A DNA stretch of 64,000 nt from Chryseobacterium indologenes. GTDB lineage: Bacteria > Bacteroidota > Bacteroidia > Flavobacteriales > Weeksellaceae. The stretch covers positions 930,001 to 994,000 of the forward strand of contig NZ_CP018786.1 of assembly GCF_002025665.1 (NCBI RefSeq), read 5' to 3'. Within the stretch, counting starts at the first letter, position 1. Each line of letters opens with the position of its first letter. The notes under the pieces were generated by a model that was given only the letters and a program-made list of their open reading frames with translations, was not told the DNA's origin and did no database searches. The position numbers were made by a program, and so were the translations under genes. This document shows positions 44,505 to 52,589 of the stretch, piece after piece.

Positions 44505-45563
44505 ATGTTTTGGCCGGATACAATCAGTAAAAAACTAGGGATACAATATCCTCTTATTCAGGCTCCGATGTTTGGAGTAAGTACCGTAGAGATGGCTGTT
44601 GCTGCAACGAAAGCAAATTGTCTGGGATCACTGGCGCTGGCTGATCTTTCTGCGGATCAGTCTGTGGAATTGATCAGAGAGACGAAAAAATTGACGGATA
44701 AACCTTTTGCTGCCAATATATTTGTTCATCACATTCCGGAAGTGACTGATGCTTTAAAAGAAAAGTATGGTAAAACTAAGCTTTTTATTGAGCAGCTGGC
44801 AAAGGAAAATGCAATTGAAGTACATCTCCCGGATCTTGAAGAAATCAGGGTAAACGGCTACCATGATCAGGTGGATGCCATCATTCAGGAAGACTGTAAG
44901 ATTTTAAGCTTTACTTTCGGAAATCTGGATGATCAGAGTATTCAGAAGTTAAAAGAAAATGGGGTTACTCTTATCGGAACTTGTACTTCTGTGAGAGAAG
45001 CTTTATTACTTGAAAATTCCGGTATTGATATCATTTGTGTTCAGGGAATAGAGGCTGGAGGGCACAGAGGAAGTTTTGAAGCAGAAAATATTCCGCAGAT
45101 CGGAGGATTATCTTTGCTCTCACAGATCTATGAACAGGTAAAAGTTCCTTTGATCTATGCAGGAGGGATTTATGGAGCGAAGACATTGCAGGCTGTTAAA
45201 GAGTTAGGAGCACAGGGTTTTCAGGTGGGCAATCTTTTACTGGCTTCTCAGGAAAGTGCTTTGCATCCTTTTGAAAAAGAAAGATTGAAAAAGGTAAGAG
45301 AAGAGGAAATTGTTTTAACGAAGAGTTTCTCCGGGCGGTATGCAAGAGGAGTGAAAAACCATTTTATAGAAACAGTAGAAAATTCAGAATATATTTTACC
45401 TTATCCTTATCAGAACAAGCTGACCAATGCTTTACGTAAAGCGGCAAAATCTTTGCAAAATCCAGAATTTGTAGGAATCTGGGTTGGACAGTCTATCCAT
45501 CAGTACAGCGAACTTTCTACAGAAGAAATTTTGAAGAAACTGATCAAAGAATGTGAAAGATGA
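44505..45563 (+). CDS. Nitronate monooxygenase-like flavin oxidoreductase
   Basis: A 352-residue FMN-dependent TIM barrel with the N-terminal LIQAPMFGVSTVEMAVAATK and the later GIDIICVQGIEAGGHRGSF, the FMN phosphate site of nitronate monooxygenases. These oxidise propionate-3-nitronate or related alkyl nitronates. The His active-site base lies in AGGHRG. Isolated gene. Confidence 0.92.
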   Translation: MFWPDTISKKLGIQYPLIQAPMFGVSTVEMAVAATKANCLGSLALADLSADQSVELIRETKKLTDKPFAANIFVHHIPEVTDALKEKYGKTKLFIEQLAKENAIEVHLPDLEEIRVNGYHDQVDAIIQEDCKILSFTFGNLDDQSIQKLKENGVTLIGTCTSVREALLLENSGIDIICVQGIEAGGHRGSFEAENIPQIGGLSLLSQIYEQVKVPLIYAGGIYGAKTLQAVKELGAQGFQVGNLLLASQESALHPFEKERLKKVREEEIVLTKSFSGRYARGVKNHFIETVENSEYILPYPYQNKLTNALRKAAKSLQNPEFVGIWVGQSIHQYSELSTEEILKKLIKECER

Positions 45564-45657
45564 ATCTGTATGTTTTAATTTGATGATAATTTTATATTTT
45601 CGTGCATCAATTGTATTGATCTGCCCAATATAAAAACTAAAACCAATAAAAACATCC

Positions 45658-46272
45658 ATGAAATATTCAGAAGGAATTCAGAGATCACTTCCATTCGGGT
45701 ATCTTTTTCTCGTTATAATGGGAATATTAAAAGAGAGTGTCTTCTACTATCAGATCAATATTAATATTTTAAAGTACTCAACCATAATGGACATTCTGAT
45801 AAGCCCGATTGCGACTTTAACTGCTCATCCCATTATATTGATTGCCCTGATTATTATAGTCGTATTTTCATTTGCTTTTCCCTCTTTTTTATCGAGACAG
45901 GCCAATAAAAATAAACGTTGGGCATTCCAGATGGCATCTCTCAAAGGACATGAAAATATGAGCAAAGAGGCTATTGAGAATCATTTTACCAATATGTTTG
46001 TGAAATTTCTCGCCATGATGTTACTGTCTTTCTTTGTAGGAATAGGTTGGGGAGAAGGACTTGGACTCACCAGAAAGATAAGGGAGAACAAGCTTAAATA
46101 TGACTATAAATTAAACTATGGTGATGATAGCTTTGAGCAGGTGCATCTGATAGGATCAAACAGCATGTACTATATTTATCTGGCAAAAGGAAATAAAACG
46201 ATAAAAATAGCACCGTTGGGCTCCATAAAGAGTATTGAGCTTACCAATAACAAAAAATTGAGCGACAATTAG
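45658..46272 (+). CDS. Membrane protein of unknown function
   Basis: A 204-residue protein with three predicted transmembrane helices (about 15-30, 55-75, 113-132) and a soluble C-terminal part (about 140-204) with beta-rich HLIGSNSMYYIYLAKGNKTIK. I do not recognise a family. It ends in a strong bidirectional terminator. Confidence 0.7.
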   Translation: MKYSEGIQRSLPFGYLFLVIMGILKESVFYYQININILKYSTIMDILISPIATLTAHPIILIALIIIVVFSFAFPSFLSRQANKNKRWAFQMASLKGHENMSKEAIENHFTNMFVKFLAMMLLSFFVGIGWGEGLGLTRKIRENKLKYDYKLNYGDDSFEQVHLIGSNSMYYIYLAKGNKTIKIAPLGSIKSIELTNNKKLSDN

Positions 46273-46285
46273 AAAGCATACTTAA

Positions 46286-46325
46286 TAAAAAAAGCTTCAG
46301 AAATAGAATCTGAAGCTTTTTTATT
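46286..46325. terminator. Bidirectional terminator
   Basis: AAAAAAGCTTCAGA (46288-46301) pairs with TCTGAAGCTTTTTT (46309-46322), with A and T runs, between convergent genes. Confidence 0.88.
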
Positions 46326-47661
46326 ATTTTGTTAAATCAAGACCGCCGAAATTTCCGGAGCTCATCATAAGATAAACACCATCTGTTTTATCTAATGTAT
46401 TCCAGTAGGCATGTAGATCCTCAGCATTCGTGAAAACCTTTAGCTTTTCATTCTTGAATTTTTCTTTAATAAACTCAGGAGAAATAGGCTCCATTCTCTT
46501 GATCTTCAATGCGTCTTCAGAATAGAAAACAATTGCTTCCTCCAGACCATCCATGGCGTGGTCATACTGCTCAAGGAAAGCAGGATTTAAGCTTGAATAG
46601 GTATGAAGTTCCAGGAATCCATATTTCTTATCATTCTTAAATTGCTCAGCGAAGGCTTTTACAGCTGCTTTCACCTTACTTGGTGCATGGGCAAAATCTT
46701 TGTAAAGCGTTGCTTTATCTTCTCTTTCCACTTTTTCAAGACGCTTGGATGCTCCTTTGAAGCTCATGATCGCCTCATAGAAATCTTCATCCATAATCCC
46801 AAGCTGCTGGCAGATATGTCTTGCTCCTTCAAGGTTCAGTAGGTTGTGCGCTCCAAAAACAGAAAGAGGAACATCTCCCATTTCGGTTTTTAAATACACT
46901 TTACCATTATTGATTTCGTATTCAGGAGTTTTGTAAGGGATCTTTCTGAAATAGTTCTCTGCATTTTCCACCACTTTTACTACTTCCGGATCTTCTTCAT
47001 TATACACAAGAACTCCGCCTGCTGTAATGCTTGCTACAAACTTTCTGAACTGCTCAATATAATCATCAAATGTTTTGAATACATTGATATGGTCCCATGC
47101 AATACCACTCATTAAAGCGATATTAGGCTGATACAATAAAAATTTTGAACGAAGATCAATAGGAGAAGAAAGATATTCGTCACCTTCCAACACCATGAAA
47201 TCATTATCCTGAGTCAGCTTTACCATACAGTCGAAACCTTCAAGCTGGGCACCTACCATGAAATCCACATCTTTCTGATGGAAATTCAAAACATGAAGGA
47301 TCATTGAAGTAATAGTCGTTTTACCATGTGATCCGGCAATAACAACTCTGGTTTTATTTTTAGACTGTTCGTACAGGAATTCAGGATAAGAATATATTTT
47401 CAAACCCAGTTCTTTTGCTCTTGCCAGCTCAGGGTTATCCTGGTGTGCATGCATCCCCAGAATGACAGCATCAATATCCTGAGTGATCTTTTCCGGGAAC
47501 CAGCCCATTTCCTGAGGCAGAATTCCTTTCTTTTCCAATCGGGATTTTGAAGGCTCAAAAATAGCGTCATCAGAACCTGTCACCTGATATCCTTTGTCTT
47601 TTAATGCGATTGCAAGATTATGCATGGCGCTTCCGCCAATGGCAATGAAGTGGGTTTTCAA
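46324..47661 (-). CDS. mpl: UDP-N-acetylmuramate:L-Ala-D-Glu-meso-DAP ligase (peptidoglycan recycling)
   Basis: A 445-residue Mur ligase that reattaches recycled murein tripeptide to UDP-MurNAc. The Rossmann start FIAIGGSAMHNLAIALK distinguishes Mpl from MurC, and the ATP site is VIAGSHGKTTITSM. The catalytic and substrate regions VLEGDEYLSSP and KDFAHAPSKVKAAVKA are present. Full length. Downstream of a lipoprotein gene by 6 bases. Confidence 0.93.
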   Translation of the reverse strand: MKTHFIAIGGSAMHNLAIALKDKGYQVTGSDDAIFEPSKSRLEKKGILPQEMGWFPEKITQDIDAVILGMHAHQDNPELARAKELGLKIYSYPEFLYEQSKNKTRVVIAGSHGKTTITSMILHVLNFHQKDVDFMVGAQLEGFDCMVKLTQDNDFMVLEGDEYLSSPIDLRSKFLLYQPNIALMSGIAWDHINVFKTFDDYIEQFRKFVASITAGGVLVYNEEDPEVVKVVENAENYFRKIPYKTPEYEINNGKVYLKTEMGDVPLSVFGAHNLLNLEGARHICQQLGIMDEDFYEAIMSFKGASKRLEKVEREDKATLYKDFAHAPSKVKAAVKAFAEQFKNDKKYGFLELHTYSSLNPAFLEQYDHAMDGLEEAIVFYSEDALKIKRMEPISPEFIKEKFKNEKLKVFTNAEDLHAYWNTLDKTDGVYLMMSSGNFGGLDLTK

Positions 47662-47667
47662 TTGTAT

Positions 47668-48105
47668 TTACTGTTTTTTAACATTAGTATTAATGATCTG
47701 CTGGAAAGCCTCAAGAATATTCTTCCAGTTGGTGTTGTAATTCGGAATAATCATACTGGCATCCGTTTTACTGCCTTCATTAGGACCTTTCTTGATATTG
47801 ATGGAAGTTGAAATATTGTCGTACAACTTTTTACGGTCTTCCTGTATTCTTCTGAAATTATTCTGAGAAAGAACCTGATCCAGTTTCTTTAAATCTTCAT
47901 CAGAAATTTTAAAATCCTGTTTGTATTTTTTTCCTTGTCCTTCAAAAGAGTAGTGTACATTATTTCCTTTGATAAGAAGATTTTCATAAATAGGAGCAAC
48001 ACCTCCGCTTTTCGAATAGCTGATGTCAAAATCCGAATATACCTTTTGGCTGTTGCATGAAACTAATACTATGATAGCGAATAAGATTCCAAGTATTTTG
48101 TTCAT
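47668..48105 (-). CDS. Hypothetical lipoprotein
   Basis: A 145-residue protein with lipobox LVSC-N (Cys17) and a single soluble domain (about 25-145) with the segment DFDISYSKSGG. I do not recognise the family; it may bind a small ligand or a partner in the periplasm. Sits between the acyltransferase and mpl on one strand. Confidence 0.75.
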   Translation of the reverse strand: MNKILGILFAIIVLVSCNSQKVYSDFDISYSKSGGVAPIYENLLIKGNNVHYSFEGQGKKYKQDFKISDEDLKKLDQVLSQNNFRRIQEDRKKLYDNISTSINIKKGPNEGSKTDASMIIPNYNTNWKNILEAFQQIINTNVKKQ

Positions 48106-48120
48106 AATTTTTAATTTACT

Positions 48121-48927
48121 TTAATTATTTGAGTCCTTTTGTTCTAATTTTTTAGCTTTAAGTTCTTCATCATAACTGTGTAATACATTGAAATCTTCTG
48201 TCTGCTCAATGGCAGTCATAATTTTCAATAAAATTTCCGGTGCTTTTTCATTATCATAATCAATGTCCAAAGGAGCTTTGAATTCCATCGTAGGTTTTAC
48301 ACCGGTTACCTTTACGCGGAGTCCTTTTTTATCAAAAGCTCTTCTGAATCCGTTTATTTTGATTGGAATTACTATAGGACGTTGGTTTTTTACCAATTTG
48401 GCCGTTCCTCTTCGTCCCTGTGCAAAAGCGGAAGTAGTTCCTTGAGGGAAAGTAGCTACCCAGCCATTGTCCAATGCTTTCATAATATTATCTACCTCAC
48501 TCATGTCTACCATTCTGTTGACATTTTTCCCTTCAGCTCTCCATGTTCTTTTTACGGTTACAGCGCCTGCAATTTTGAAAATTTTGGGAAGAATACCTTT
48601 GTTCATGGTTTCTTCAGCTGCTACATAATAAAAATCAATCTTTGGGTTTAGTAGATAGATCGGATTTTTTATCGTATTTAAATATCCGTTGTTTACAGCA
48701 CAGAAGGCATGGTACATTGCCGCCACATCTGCAAAATACGTCTGATGATTGGATACAAAAAGGACGTTAGAGTCCGGAAGATCCACAAGGTGTTCTGTAC
48801 CGGTTATTTTTAACTTATTAAAGCCATTGAATCTTCTGTAAGACACAATACCTAAAATAAAAATAATAAACCTTTTCAAAAAATAAGGAGTTCCGAATGC
48901 ATCGGTGAAAATATTTTTCTTCGCCAT
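48121..48927 (-). CDS. 1-acyl-sn-glycerol-3-phosphate acyltransferase-like protein
   Basis: A 268-residue PlsC-type acyltransferase that would add the second acyl chain in phospholipid synthesis. The motif region SNHQTYFADVAAM has His and Asp five residues apart rather than the usual four, and TFPQGTTSAFAQGRRG replaces FPEGT. Both variants keep the core residues. A minus-strand TAACTTTG (48957-48950) is a possible promoter. A single membrane segment near the start is expected. Confidence 0.82.
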   Translation of the reverse strand: MAKKNIFTDAFGTPYFLKRFIIFILGIVSYRRFNGFNKLKITGTEHLVDLPDSNVLFVSNHQTYFADVAAMYHAFCAVNNGYLNTIKNPIYLLNPKIDFYYVAAEETMNKGILPKIFKIAGAVTVKRTWRAEGKNVNRMVDMSEVDNIMKALDNGWVATFPQGTTSAFAQGRRGTAKLVKNQRPIVIPIKINGFRRAFDKKGLRVKVTGVKPTMEFKAPLDIDYDNEKAPEILLKIMTAIEQTEDFNVLHSYDEELKAKKLEQKDSNN

Positions 48928-48954
48928 CTCTCAATTAAACACGGTAGTGCAAAG

Positions 48955-49584
48955 TTACATTTTTTTCAGCAACTGACTGAATTCACTTAATATCATTGCT
49001 GTAGCACCCCAAATGATGTATCCGTTGAAATTAATGACCGGAACATCATGTCCGCCTGCACTTGGCAGAGCCATAATTTCCGGGGTATCTGACAGGTTTA
49101 AAAAGGAAGTGATGGGAAATTCTATGGTTTCCACAGCTTCAGTCTGTTGAAGAACAAAAGCAGGATTCTTTTTGGTGTAAGAGATATAGGGATATACATA
49201 AAAATTGCTTGGCGGAATATAAATAGGAGACATTTCTCTGATGATCCTTACATAATGCTTATCTATTCCTATTTCTTCGGAGGTTTCACGAACTGCTGTT
49301 TCAGCAAAATCTCTGTCCATTTCCTCACGTTTTCCTCCAGGAAGTGATATCTGCCCGCTGTGCCTGTCGTGCTCATTAATCGTTCTTTGAATCAATGGAA
49401 AATACCACTCGTTGTCTTTCAGATAGAGAACAATATTGACAGCCGCAAATTTGGGATTCTTTGACAATACTTCATCATAAGTAAAAACGGGACGGTAGGG
49501 AGGCGAGAATACTCCATGTGCGTGTTCGCCGGGAAGTGCCACGCTTTTTATTTTTCTCAATAAATCTTTTCCAAAATTTTCCAT
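48955..49584 (-). CDS. Nudix hydrolase, CoA-pyrophosphatase type
   Basis: A 209-residue Nudix enzyme with the REXXEE core (RETSEEIGI) of the Nudix box and the extended LPGGKREEMDRDFAET upstream, which follows the CoA/NUDIX-like layout. Likely cleaves CoA or related diphosphates, controlling CoA turnover. Minus-strand TAAATTTG at 49596-49589 is a plausible -7 box. Ends 27 bases before the acyltransferase start. Confidence 0.87.
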   Translation of the reverse strand: MENFGKDLLRKIKSVALPGEHAHGVFSPPYRPVFTYDEVLSKNPKFAAVNIVLYLKDNEWYFPLIQRTINEHDRHSGQISLPGGKREEMDRDFAETAVRETSEEIGIDKHYVRIIREMSPIYIPPSNFYVYPYISYTKKNPAFVLQQTEAVETIEFPITSFLNLSDTPEIMALPSAGGHDVPVINFNGYIIWGATAMILSEFSQLLKKM

Positions 49585-50065
49585 AGCTCAAATTTAGCAA
49601 TATATCTTGAAGAAATAAGTGCCTTAACATTAATTAACCTATGAGAAAGACTGCATTGTAGCCGGAAATATTTGCTTCTTAAACCCAATGAGATATTATG
49701 AATGATAAAATGGAATCTATTTCAACTTTCGGTCTTGAATTTTTAATGCAAAATTGATTTTAGGTTGAGAAAATAAATTTGACAGGAGTTTGTAAAAAAA
49801 AGCGTAAAACCCTGAATTGTGATGTTTTAAAAATATAAAAGATCGAACTTGCTTAGAAGAAATCATCCTTGTAGAAATATCAATATTCACTATTGATGGA
49901 TTTGGCTGTAAATCAACATTTTGTGATAGTGTTTTTCCGTAACGGTAAATAATGACTTGTCCAACTGGAAACAGTGATTTTCAAAATTTACACTTTGATG
50001 GTGGTTTTTCATTTTGACGGGGAAGCTACCTTTGCCTTACTATTAACCAATTAATTTTTACTAAG
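49585..50065. other. Gap 49585-50065 upstream of the curli locus
   Basis: No gene supported. AT-rich, with the Nudix promoter at its left end and, near the right, a TACCTTTG box (50027-50034, plus) about 30 bases before the curlin ATG. The expected -33 spot holds only a T-rich stretch near 50005-50009, as in promoters needing an activator. No further repeats were recognised. Confidence 0.5.
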
Positions 50066-50884
50066 ATGAAAAATTTACTTACAGGTGTACTTACACTATT
50101 CGCAATGAGTTTCGGATTCGCACAATTCAATATTGATGTGACTACTCAAACAGGAAACTTAAATGTTGCAACAGTAGACCAGACTGGTCTTTTGAACATC
50201 AATTCTCTTACACAGACAGGGAATCGTAATACTGCAGATATTGATCAGGTAGGAATTTTAAATGTCAATAATGCACAAAGTATCGGAAACAGAAACTCTG
50301 TAGATGTAGATCAGATGGGTATTGGAAACTCAAATGAAGTGTTGCAGATGGGAAACAGAAACTCTGCTTCAACTTGGCAATTAGGAGTACTTAACTCTAC
50401 AGAACAAACTCAGATCGGAAGAAGAAATGATGCTTCTTCAGTACAGATTGGATTAGGAAACTATGTTTTCCAATATCAGGATGGAAGAAGAAATGATGCT
50501 TCTGCTGTTCAGGTGGGTATTGGGAATGACGCTTATCAGGTTCAGCTAGGAAGAAGAAATGATGCCAGCGCCCTTCAGATAGGAGCTAATAATGTTCTTG
50601 TTCAGTATCAGGATGGAGATGACAACAGTGCCACTCATATTCAAGCAGGAAACGGTAATATCGCTGCCTCAGTTCAGATAGGAGATGACAACACTTCTGC
50701 AGGAGTACAGATAGGTAATGCTAACCAGCTTTATCAGTTCCAGATAGGTGATTCCAACACAGCTATTGATCTTCAGATGGGTAATGGTAACTTTACCTGG
50801 GTAGCTCAGAGCGGTCTTGGCCATGTTCATGTAGGAACTCAGATGGGTAATGGAAACTCAATGATTGTAAATCAGTCGAATTAA
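50066..50884 (+). CDS. csgA: Curlin-repeat amyloid subunit (CsgA-like)
   Basis: A 272-residue secreted protein: signal peptide MKNLLTGVLTLFAMSFGFAQ, then about 21-22 half-repeats of 11 residues with the Q-x-G-x-x-N core (for example QTGNRN, QVGILN, QIGRRN). In E. coli CsgA five full repeats make the beta-solenoid; here about eleven rungs are possible. The repeats mix charged (RRND, DDNS) and neutral turns. Expected to form extracellular amyloid fibres through the CsgG pore encoded downstream. A hairpin follows the gene and may raise its level relative to the rest. Confidence 0.92.
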   Translation: MKNLLTGVLTLFAMSFGFAQFNIDVTTQTGNLNVATVDQTGLLNINSLTQTGNRNTADIDQVGILNVNNAQSIGNRNSVDVDQMGIGNSNEVLQMGNRNSASTWQLGVLNSTEQTQIGRRNDASSVQIGLGNYVFQYQDGRRNDASAVQVGIGNDAYQVQLGRRNDASALQIGANNVLVQYQDGDDNSATHIQAGNGNIAASVQIGDDNTSAGVQIGNANQLYQFQIGDSNTAIDLQMGNGNFTWVAQSGLGHVHVGTQMGNGNSMIVNQSN

Positions 50885-50919
50885 GCCCTATAACAACATA
50901 CTGTAAATCTTAGAAATTG

Positions 50920-50951
50920 TAAAGGAGAAACTGCAGTGTTTCTCCTTTTTT
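50920..50951 (+). terminator. Hairpin between the two curlin genes
   Basis: AAAGGAGAAAC (50921-50931) pairs with GTTTCTCCTTT (50938-50948), then a T-run. Likely a partial terminator. Confidence 0.8.
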
Positions 50952-51002
50952 AACCCTTCGATTTTCTCCGTTTTGTTATCATGTAATTTTAATACTAAGG
51001 CT

Positions 51003-51401
51003 ATGTTTAACTTGAAATGGAGTGTTTTGGCTCTTTTCATAATGTTGCCACTACATGCACAGGAAATAGACTGGGATAAGGTCAACAGCAATACAATCTT
51101 TAATCTTATAGCCAGACAACAGACAGATCAGAGTTCTTATGGATCCGATATCATTCAGATAGGAGACTATAACAATGCCGAACTTTCCCTTAACGCCCGA
51201 ACCAATATTATAGTAAGACAGCTGGGAGATTTTAATACCCTATATTTTATCAATTCATTCACAGATAAAGAAACAAAAGCTGCCATTACTGCACAGGGAA
51301 ACAATAATATTATTGATGTTACAGGAAGCAACAGCATTTCGGATGGAATTCAGATTAATGTAAAGGGAGATAATAGGACAGTTTTCATGAGAAACTATTA
51401 A
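51003..51401 (+). CDS. csgB: Second curlin-like subunit (CsgB-like)
   Basis: A 132-residue secreted protein from ATG 51003 (signal MFNLKWSVLALFIMLPLHAQ); the reading from 50973 is in the hairpin's downstream flank. It contains irregular curlin-type turns (IQIGDYNNAELS, RQLGDFNTLYF, AQGNNNIIDV), fewer and less regular than the first gene. In E. coli the minor curlin CsgB nucleates CsgA; a similar role is likely here. It is followed by csgE after 7 bases. Confidence 0.8.
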   Translation: MFNLKWSVLALFIMLPLHAQEIDWDKVNSNTIFNLIARQQTDQSSYGSDIIQIGDYNNAELSLNARTNIIVRQLGDFNTLYFINSFTDKETKAAITAQGNNNIIDVTGSNSISDGIQINVKGDNRTVFMRNY

Positions 51402-51408
51402 AACACAA

Positions 51409-52143
51409 ATGATGAAACTTTTATATTCCCTTAGCTTGGGTACATTTTTTACCTTCCTGTCTGTATGGGTTTATGGGCAGGAAGATAAGAAAGTAAACGC
51501 AAGGATAGAGAGTAGTGTCCTTGAAAACCAGGTCAGATTAAAAGCAGTCGTAATCAATAACACTGCTGTATATAAAGAACTGAATTACCTTTTGATTTCT
51601 ATTAAAAAAGGAAATAGTGGAAATCTCTCAAACAATCAGCAGAATGGTAAATTTTCTGTCAATCCCAATGAAGTAAAGATATTGTCGGAAATCAGTGTGA
51701 ATCTCGAGTCAAAAGATGCCCTCAAAGCTTTCCTTTACATCAGAGATGAAGAAACCCAGAAGCTGATTGCCAAAGACAGTCTGGAACTGAACAGCGACCT
51801 TTTCAAAAAAAAAACAGCTAAGATAGAAGAAGACGCTGCTTATGAGCTCAGAGGACTTACCATCGATGAGACAAAAACCAAAGTAGGAAAAGACTTTTAT
51901 GATATGTTTTACATGCAGTACAGTCAGCTTCCTGATAAAAGCAGTAGCGTAATAACTATTACAGAACTTCCTCTCCGTGGAACAAGTGGTCAGATTAATA
52001 TTCAGATGGAAGATAAAATTATTTACAGTTTTATGACCAATCCGGCAGAGGATTATTTAAAAGAACAATTAAACTATAGCTTAAAATATATCAAAGAATT
52101 TAATGCCAAGAAAAATCTTATTAAAAATGAATTCATCTATTAA
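51409..52143 (+). CDS. csgE: CsgE with an N-terminal CsgH-like domain
   Basis: A 244-residue protein with a signal peptide (about 1-23). Residues about 145-244 match CsgE: ELRGLTIDETKTKVGKDFYDMF and TITELPLRGTSGQINIQMEDKI. CsgE is the periplasmic adaptor that caps and gates the CsgG pore. Residues about 28-128 have the pattern of CsgH (a curlin-binding, amyloid-inhibiting beta-sandwich known in alphaproteobacteria): LNYLLISIKKGNSGNLSNNQQ and LKAFLYIRDEETQKLIA. E. coli CsgE has no such extra domain. Fusion is seen directly; the CsgH identity is by pattern and needs profile confirmation. Confidence 0.83.
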   Translation: MMKLLYSLSLGTFFTFLSVWVYGQEDKKVNARIESSVLENQVRLKAVVINNTAVYKELNYLLISIKKGNSGNLSNNQQNGKFSVNPNEVKILSEISVNLESKDALKAFLYIRDEETQKLIAKDSLELNSDLFKKKTAKIEEDAAYELRGLTIDETKTKVGKDFYDMFYMQYSQLPDKSSSVITITELPLRGTSGQINIQMEDKIIYSFMTNPAEDYLKEQLNYSLKYIKEFNAKKNLIKNEFIY

Positions 52144-52145
52144 AA

Positions 52146-52565
52146 ATGTCCGCCATGAAAACGTTTATCATTATTTTGACATGTATTGCGGGTATTTTCT
52201 ACGGAAAAGCTCAGCAGCTCGTCTATAAGCCGGTAAATCCAGCCTTTGGAGGAGATACATTTAATTATCAGTGGCTTTTAAGCTCTGCTAATGCACAGAA
52301 CCCATTTGATGAAAAAAATGATTTCAGCGATTTGCTGGATCGGGTGAACTCTCTTGATAGTTTTACTGAGAGTCTTAACAGGCAGATCCTCAGTGAGCTT
52401 TCACGAAAACTGTTTGAAGAACAGTTTGGTGATGGAAACATAAAGCCCGGAAATTACCTTTTCGGATCTCTTTATCTGCAAATTACCAATACTAATCAGG
52501 GACTTTTAATCAATATTTTGGATACCAGCAATGGCGATCAGTCCGAGATCGTAATTCCAAAATAG
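52146..52565 (+). CDS. csgF: CsgF, curli assembly factor
   Basis: A 139-residue exported protein with signal peptide ending FYGKAQ and the conserved CsgF N-terminus LVYKPVNPAFGGDTFNYQWLLSSANAQN, which in E. coli inserts into the CsgG pore to form a second constriction and nucleation site. The C-terminal region follows the family. Two Met codons near the start (52146 and 52155) are possible; either keeps the signal peptide. Confidence 0.93.
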   Translation: MSAMKTFIIILTCIAGIFYGKAQQLVYKPVNPAFGGDTFNYQWLLSSANAQNPFDEKNDFSDLLDRVNSLDSFTESLNRQILSELSRKLFEEQFGDGNIKPGNYLFGSLYLQITNTNQGLLINILDTSNGDQSEIVIPK

Positions 52566-52589
52566 GTAATCACTAAAAATAAACTTACC

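Noticed and set aside
50100..50880. Regular 33-base periodicity resembling a CRISPR array
   Set aside because: The repeat is in-frame protein coding (curlin 11-residue units) with no unique spacers.
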